9,263 bases of DNA. Source: Planctomycetota bacterium (GTDB lineage Bacteria; Planctomycetota; Planctomycetia; Pirellulales; Lacipirellulaceae). Of this stretch, positions 6,657 through 9,263 are shown piece after piece. A program made the translations under genes and the position numbers. Numbering within the stretch: position 1 is the stretch's first letter; every line of letters begins with the position of its first letter. The notes below the pieces were generated by a model. The model was not told where the DNA came from. It ran no database searches and saw only the letters and a program-made list of their open reading frames with translations. Location of the stretch: positions 1 to 9,263 of the forward strand of contig JAKEGR010000063.1 of assembly GCA_022615465.1 (NCBI GenBank), in the 5' to 3' direction.

Positions 6657-8483
6657 TCACATCGCCGCGACTGGTTCATTGCGGGCAACACCGATGGCGA
6701 TGTCGAGGGTAGCGTCGGTGGTAGCGGGCGCCGCTACGGCCTCCGCGGCAGCCGCATTGAAGTTGGTGGCCGCCGCGCCATTGGCCGCGTTTGGCGCGAT
6801 TCCGCTGTCAGTGCCGCGATAGCCGACGAGGTGGGCGGCGTCGGCCGACGAAGAAACCTGCGGAGTTCCTGACGTATTTGGCTTTCCTCCCGCGGCAACC
6901 GCCGTAGCACGACGTGTGTCGATGTCGGGCGTTATTCCGACGTTGCTGATTGGGTTGCCGTTGGGGGAATAGAACTTGGCCGTCGTGAGACGCAGCCCCG
7001 CGCCGCTTGTACCAAGCGGGAAGATGCCTTGCACCGAACCCTTGCCATACGACCGCGCGCCGACAATTTTGCCGCGGTGGGCGTCCTGGATCGCGCCAGC
7101 GAAGATCTCGCTCGCGCTGGCGCTGTCGCCGTCGATCAACACAACCAACGGCACGCGCCAAGTGCCCGGACGGTGGGCCGCATAGTTGAAGTTCTCTTGT
7201 TCGCTGCGGCCACGGGTGGAGACAAGCGGGCCATTGGCAATGAACTTGTCGGCGATTTCGACGCTCGCAGTCAGCAAGCCGCCGGGGTTCCCACGCAAGT
7301 CGATCACCAGGCTCCGCATTCCTTGGCGATGAAGATCCCACAGGGCCGCTTCGAGATCGCGGGCCGTGGTCTTTTGGAACGCCGGAATGCGGAGATACGC
7401 GACGCCAGTGGCCGGCTCAATGATCTTCACGTCCTCGAGACTCGGCACGTCGATCTCCGTGCGACGAATGGTCAGGGTGCGCGGCGCCTGGCTGGGCGTA
7501 ACAACCGTGACGCGAACCAGGCTCCCCTCTTCGCCCGTGAGCATCGAGGCGGCTTCGTCGGTCGACATCTCTTGGGTGGCCTGACCATCGACGGCAATGA
7601 TGTGGTCATTTTCCCGGATGCCAGCGGCTTCGGCGGGGCTGCTTGGGATGACATGCACGATCAGCAGCGAGCCTTTGTCGGCTTTCAGCTCCACGCCGAG
7701 ACCGACGAAGTTGCCTTCAATCTGGGAATAGATGTCTCGGAACTGATCGGGTGTCAGGTAGGCGGAGTAATGATCCAAGCCGCCAGCGGCCGCCGCGGTA
7801 AACTCGAGATAGGTAGCCGTTTCATTCAAACCGATGCGGGCATCGGCCAGCCGGGCGATTTGCACGGCAACCGCGAGGGCATCGTTTGACGAGCGGATCG
7901 CGTACCGGCTCGCAAGCCGCAGCATGTCAACCCGCAACTGACTCACTTGGTCGCCCTGGGCGCGGATGCCGTTCGTGCGCAGGAACTGCTCCTTCGCCAG
8001 CGCAAGGTCCATCGCTCGGACACCACGCTGCGTAAGCTCTTGCCATGGTGGTTCGGTGTAGTAATGGGCGCTGATCTTGCTCAACAGGTCGCCGTAATGT
8101 TCGAGACCTTGACGCGGACGCAATGCTCGAACCGATGCGCAGAAGCTCTGGTCGTCGTAACGCTGCTCAAAGCTGTAATGAAGCCGTGCAACGTCGAAGC
8201 GGTCTTTCAAGGCCGGGTCTTCCGGATGCTCGTGCAGGGCCTCTTCGTAGTGGCTCAGCGCATCGGCCCAGTGGCCGTCGGTTTCCAGCGTGCGGCCTTT
8301 TTCCAGCAGACTGCTGATCGCCGCTGGAGCCGCCTCGACGGGGCGGGCGAGATCGTTGGCGACCGGCAATTGCGGGGCGCGAAACGTCTGCGCCGAAAGC
8401 GCAGACACCGCCAGCAACGCTGCTGCAGCCAGAAGCCACGCGAAAGATACAGGGCGGACGATGGCCAAAACCCGTTGTCGCAT
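6657..8483 (-). CDS. Secreted S41 family C-terminal-processing serine protease (TPR-PDZ-S41)
   Basis: A 608-residue protease of the tail-specific/CtpA type, which cuts proteins near their C-termini by a Ser-Lys dyad, probably in the periplasm. Residues 1-31 form a signal peptide or N-terminal anchor (Arg-rich start, Ala/Leu core, ending SALSA). Residues 55-90 resemble a TPR unit (W72, A75, Y79, A82, P87). LDHYSAYLTPDQF (236-248) precedes a PDZ domain at about 255-345 with a GLGVEL loop. The S41 core follows: RGNPGG (397-402), nucleophile S456 in SASASEIFAG, K481 in YGKGSVQ 25 residues later, and Q485, the spacing known from CtpA/CtpB. GLRLTTAKFYSP and GITPDI close the domain. Residues 525-608 form an Ala-rich, low-complexity tail. 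The start is bounded by an in-frame TAG at 8501-8499, only 18 nt upstream; the ribosome site (GGAA) is weak. The gene converges on the sulfatases and has its own promoter, so no functional link is shown. The physiological substrate is unknown. Confidence 0.96.
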   Translation of the reverse strand: MRQRVLAIVRPVSFAWLLAAAALLAVSALSAQTFRAPQLPVANDLARPVEAAPAAISSLLEKGRTLETDGHWADALSHYEEALHEHPEDPALKDRFDVARLHYSFEQRYDDQSFCASVRALRPRQGLEHYGDLLSKISAHYYTEPPWQELTQRGVRAMDLALAKEQFLRTNGIRAQGDQVSQLRVDMLRLASRYAIRSSNDALAVAVQIARLADARIGLNETATYLEFTAAAAGGLDHYSAYLTPDQFRDIYSQIEGNFVGLGVELKADKGSLLIVHVIPSSPAEAAGIRENDHIIAVDGQATQEMSTDEAASMLTGEEGSLVRVTVVTPSQAPRTLTIRRTEIDVPSLEDVKIIEPATGVAYLRIPAFQKTTARDLEAALWDLHRQGMRSLVIDLRGNPGGLLTASVEIADKFIANGPLVSTRGRSEQENFNYAAHRPGTWRVPLVVLIDGDSASASEIFAGAIQDAHRGKIVGARSYGKGSVQGIFPLGTSGAGLRLTTAKFYSPNGNPISNVGITPDIDTRRATAVAAGGKPNTSGTPQVSSSADAAHLVGYRGTDSGIAPNAANGAAATNFNAAAAEAVAAPATTDATLDIAIGVARNEPVAAM

Positions 8484-8528
8484 CGATACGTTCCGTCGCT
8501 AGTTTGTGAGGGCCTTTCGCGTCACGTC

Positions 8529-8556
8529 CGTCAGGAACTCGCACCTGACGCAGGTG
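8529..8556 (-). promoter_or_regulatory. Overlapping alternative hairpins in the protease mRNA leader
   Basis: In transcript order, CACCTG (8556-8551) can pair with CAGGTG (8547-8542) around a CGT loop. Alternatively, CGTCAGG (8550-8544) can pair with CCTGACG (8535-8529) around an 8-nt loop. The middle segment belongs to both stems, so only one can form at a time. They lie 46 nt or more upstream of the start codon, within the leader predicted from the upstream promoter. Whether they regulate anything is not known, and there is no following U-run that would make either an attenuator. Confidence 0.4.
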
Positions 8557-8615
8557 AGCCAGCGTCGCGGGCGTCCGATCGGAAAGCCAGACCCGCATTC
8601 CAGGGGGCCACCGCG

Positions 8616-8644
8616 AGTATAGATCACGAAATGGCGCTGGTCAA
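8616..8644 (-). promoter_or_regulatory. Sigma70-type promoter of the S41 protease gene
   Basis: Reading the minus strand, TTGACC (8644-8639) and TATACT (8621-8616) are separated by exactly 17 bases. Each hexamer matches five of six consensus bases. An A6 tract (T6 on the plus strand, 8659-8664) lies a little further upstream and could act as an UP-like element. Transcription would start near 8609, giving a leader of about 125 nt before the ATG. It is the best promoter match that I found in the window, and correctly placed for the protease. Confidence 0.65.
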
Positions 8645-9171
8645 AAATCTGGCGACGCTTTTTTCTGCTTACCGCGGCAGCCGCGCCACAACGTCGTTAC
8701 AATGTGCGCCAGCCGAAATCCGTGGTGCCGATCGATCAGCCTGCGACACGAAAACAGCGAACGACGGTTCTGCCGGCCGGCATTTCTCGCACGGTAATAA
8801 CCGTTGCGCGGGATCGGCCGGAAAAGCCAGGCCAAACGGCTCGACCGATACAACCGATCAGCCATTCACCGATACGCGAAAGGCAAGTCCGCACCGATAA
8901 CCAAGTCGAGATCCAACCTCTGCCACACCGCGGTACTCGCGGCCCGGTTTGCCTGGCAGAATCCTGCATGACGCCTGCTGTTCCCATGCGGCGACCCCTC
9001 GGTCGCGCGGCACTCGCTAAAGGCCCGAAGTGAGCGGCGTCTTGCCATCCAGAAGCCGGCAATTCATATCACCGGCAAACAAGCTCCTTTGGAGAACGTT
9101 GCTGAAAGGATTACGCACGCCATGTGCGATTGGTTTGCAACTTCGTAGGAGTTTGATCACGCGCAAAAAAA
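8645..9171. other. Stretch without a convincing gene upstream of the protease promoter
   Basis: Open frames here (for example 8704-9033 plus, 8736-9062 minus, 8641-8865 minus) read as Arg/Pro/Ser-rich, low-information peptides without recognisable motifs or good ribosome sites, so I call no gene. Contents seen: a CGCGG/CCGCG hairpin at 8673-8685, a run of ACCGAT motifs at 8844-8898, a repeated CCGGCAA (9056-9062 and 9072-9078), and a CGCAC/GTGCG hairpin at 9114-9128. No tRNA cloverleaf is apparent. Confidence 0.5.
8844..8898. repeat. Cluster of four ACCGAT motifs
   Basis: ACCGAT occurs at 8844-8849, 8853-8858, 8868-8873 and 8893-8898, all in the same orientation and spaced 9, 15 and 25 bases apart. 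A related CGATCAGCC word appears at 8733-8741 and again at 8855-8863. The spacing is irregular and there is no longer conserved unit, so this is not a tandem array or CRISPR. It could be a cluster of protein-binding sites roughly 220-280 bases upstream of the predicted protease promoter, or a chance enrichment. Confidence 0.35.
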
Positions 9172-9263
9172 CTACGGCGGCAAAGTTGACTGGATGAGTT
9201 GGGCTTCCAGTTGGGCAAGAAAGGTCTGAGGATTGCGTCGGAAGCGGTGGCGTTGACGTTGTG
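9172..9263 (-). CDS. Possible C-terminal fragment of an unidentified protein (cut by window edge)
   Basis: On the minus strand one frame is open from the right edge (first full codon at 9261) to TAG at 9174-9172, giving about 29 residues. They begin with a basic segment (RQRHRFRRNPQ), followed by a helix-like stretch (TFLAQLEAQLIQ). Its third codon positions are less G/C-rich than in the main genes, but the amphipathic pattern looks more protein-like than the competing frames. A T-run directly follows the stop, but no hairpin precedes it. I do not recognise the family. A basic C-terminus like this occurs in many proteins, transposases among them, so nothing about function is claimed. It may also be noncoding. 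Confidence 0.22.
   Translation of the reverse strand, partial: QRQRHRFRRNPQTFLAQLEAQLIQSTLPP

Noticed and set aside
8673..8685. CGCGG/CCGCG hairpin near a T6 run as a terminator
   Set aside because: On the plus strand the T-run lies before the hairpin; on the minus strand the run is A6. Neither orientation gives hairpin followed by U-tract.
8844..8898. ACCGAT cluster as a CRISPR or tandem repeat array
   Set aside because: Units are only 6 bases and spacing is irregular, with no constant-length spacers or long repeats.
7029..8900. Long plus-strand frames (7029-7889 and 7947-8900) opposite the protease
   Set aside because: Both are codon-aligned with the S41 gene on the other strand, which has a full domain set and catalytic dyad. 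The second runs past the protease start only because the frame happens to stay open.
9056..9078. CCGGCAA direct repeats as an insertion-sequence end or attachment site
   Set aside because: Only 7 bases, 16 apart, with no transposase or integrase recognised beside them and no matching terminal inverted repeat.

Overview
The window is GC-rich DNA with mostly G/C-ending codons, and it looks like a chromosomal segment of a Planctomycetota bacterium, probably of the Pirellulales type. That placement is an inference. It rests on a tandem run of large secreted formylglycine sulfatases, which are characteristically expanded in planctomycetes and related bacteria, and on a TPR-PDZ-S41 protease with a planctomycete-like sequence style. 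No rRNA, taxonomic marker or tRNA is present to prove it.

Layout. (1) Positions 1-6529, plus strand: three consecutive paralogous arylsulfatases of the AtsA/AtsD type. The first is cut by the left edge and lacks about 183 N-terminal residues. The second overlaps it by four bases (ATGA) and has a near-ideal Shine-Dalgarno. The third follows after a 45-base gap if it starts at its signal-peptide methionine. The two complete copies carry a signal peptide, the Cys-type sulfatase signature (CSPSR or CSPTR) and every catalytic residue known from the Pseudomonas aeruginosa AtsA enzyme. All three carry a beta-rich C-terminal domain. (2) Positions 6530-6656: a short convergent intergenic gap with weak inverted repeats and no convincing terminator. 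(3) Positions 8483-6657, minus strand: a complete secreted S41 (C-terminal-processing type) serine protease with TPR, PDZ and protease domains and an Ala-rich tail. It has a clear sigma70-type promoter (TTGACC, 17 bp, TATACT) and a leader of about 125 nt that holds two mutually exclusive hairpins. (4) Positions 8645-9263: no convincing complete gene. The stretch contains a cluster of ACCGAT motifs, and at the right edge a possible C-terminal fragment of a minus-strand ORF.

How the genes may work together. The sulfatases are probably co-transcribed and exported, removing sulfate esters from one or more substrates, most plausibly sulfated polysaccharides or aryl/alkyl sulfates. They would need a formylglycine-generating enzyme encoded elsewhere. 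The S41 protease is transcribed separately towards them and shows no specific functional link. I see no mobile element, CRISPR array, RNA gene or clearly new defence or biosynthetic system. The most interesting points are the diversification of the sulfatase array and the leader of the protease gene.
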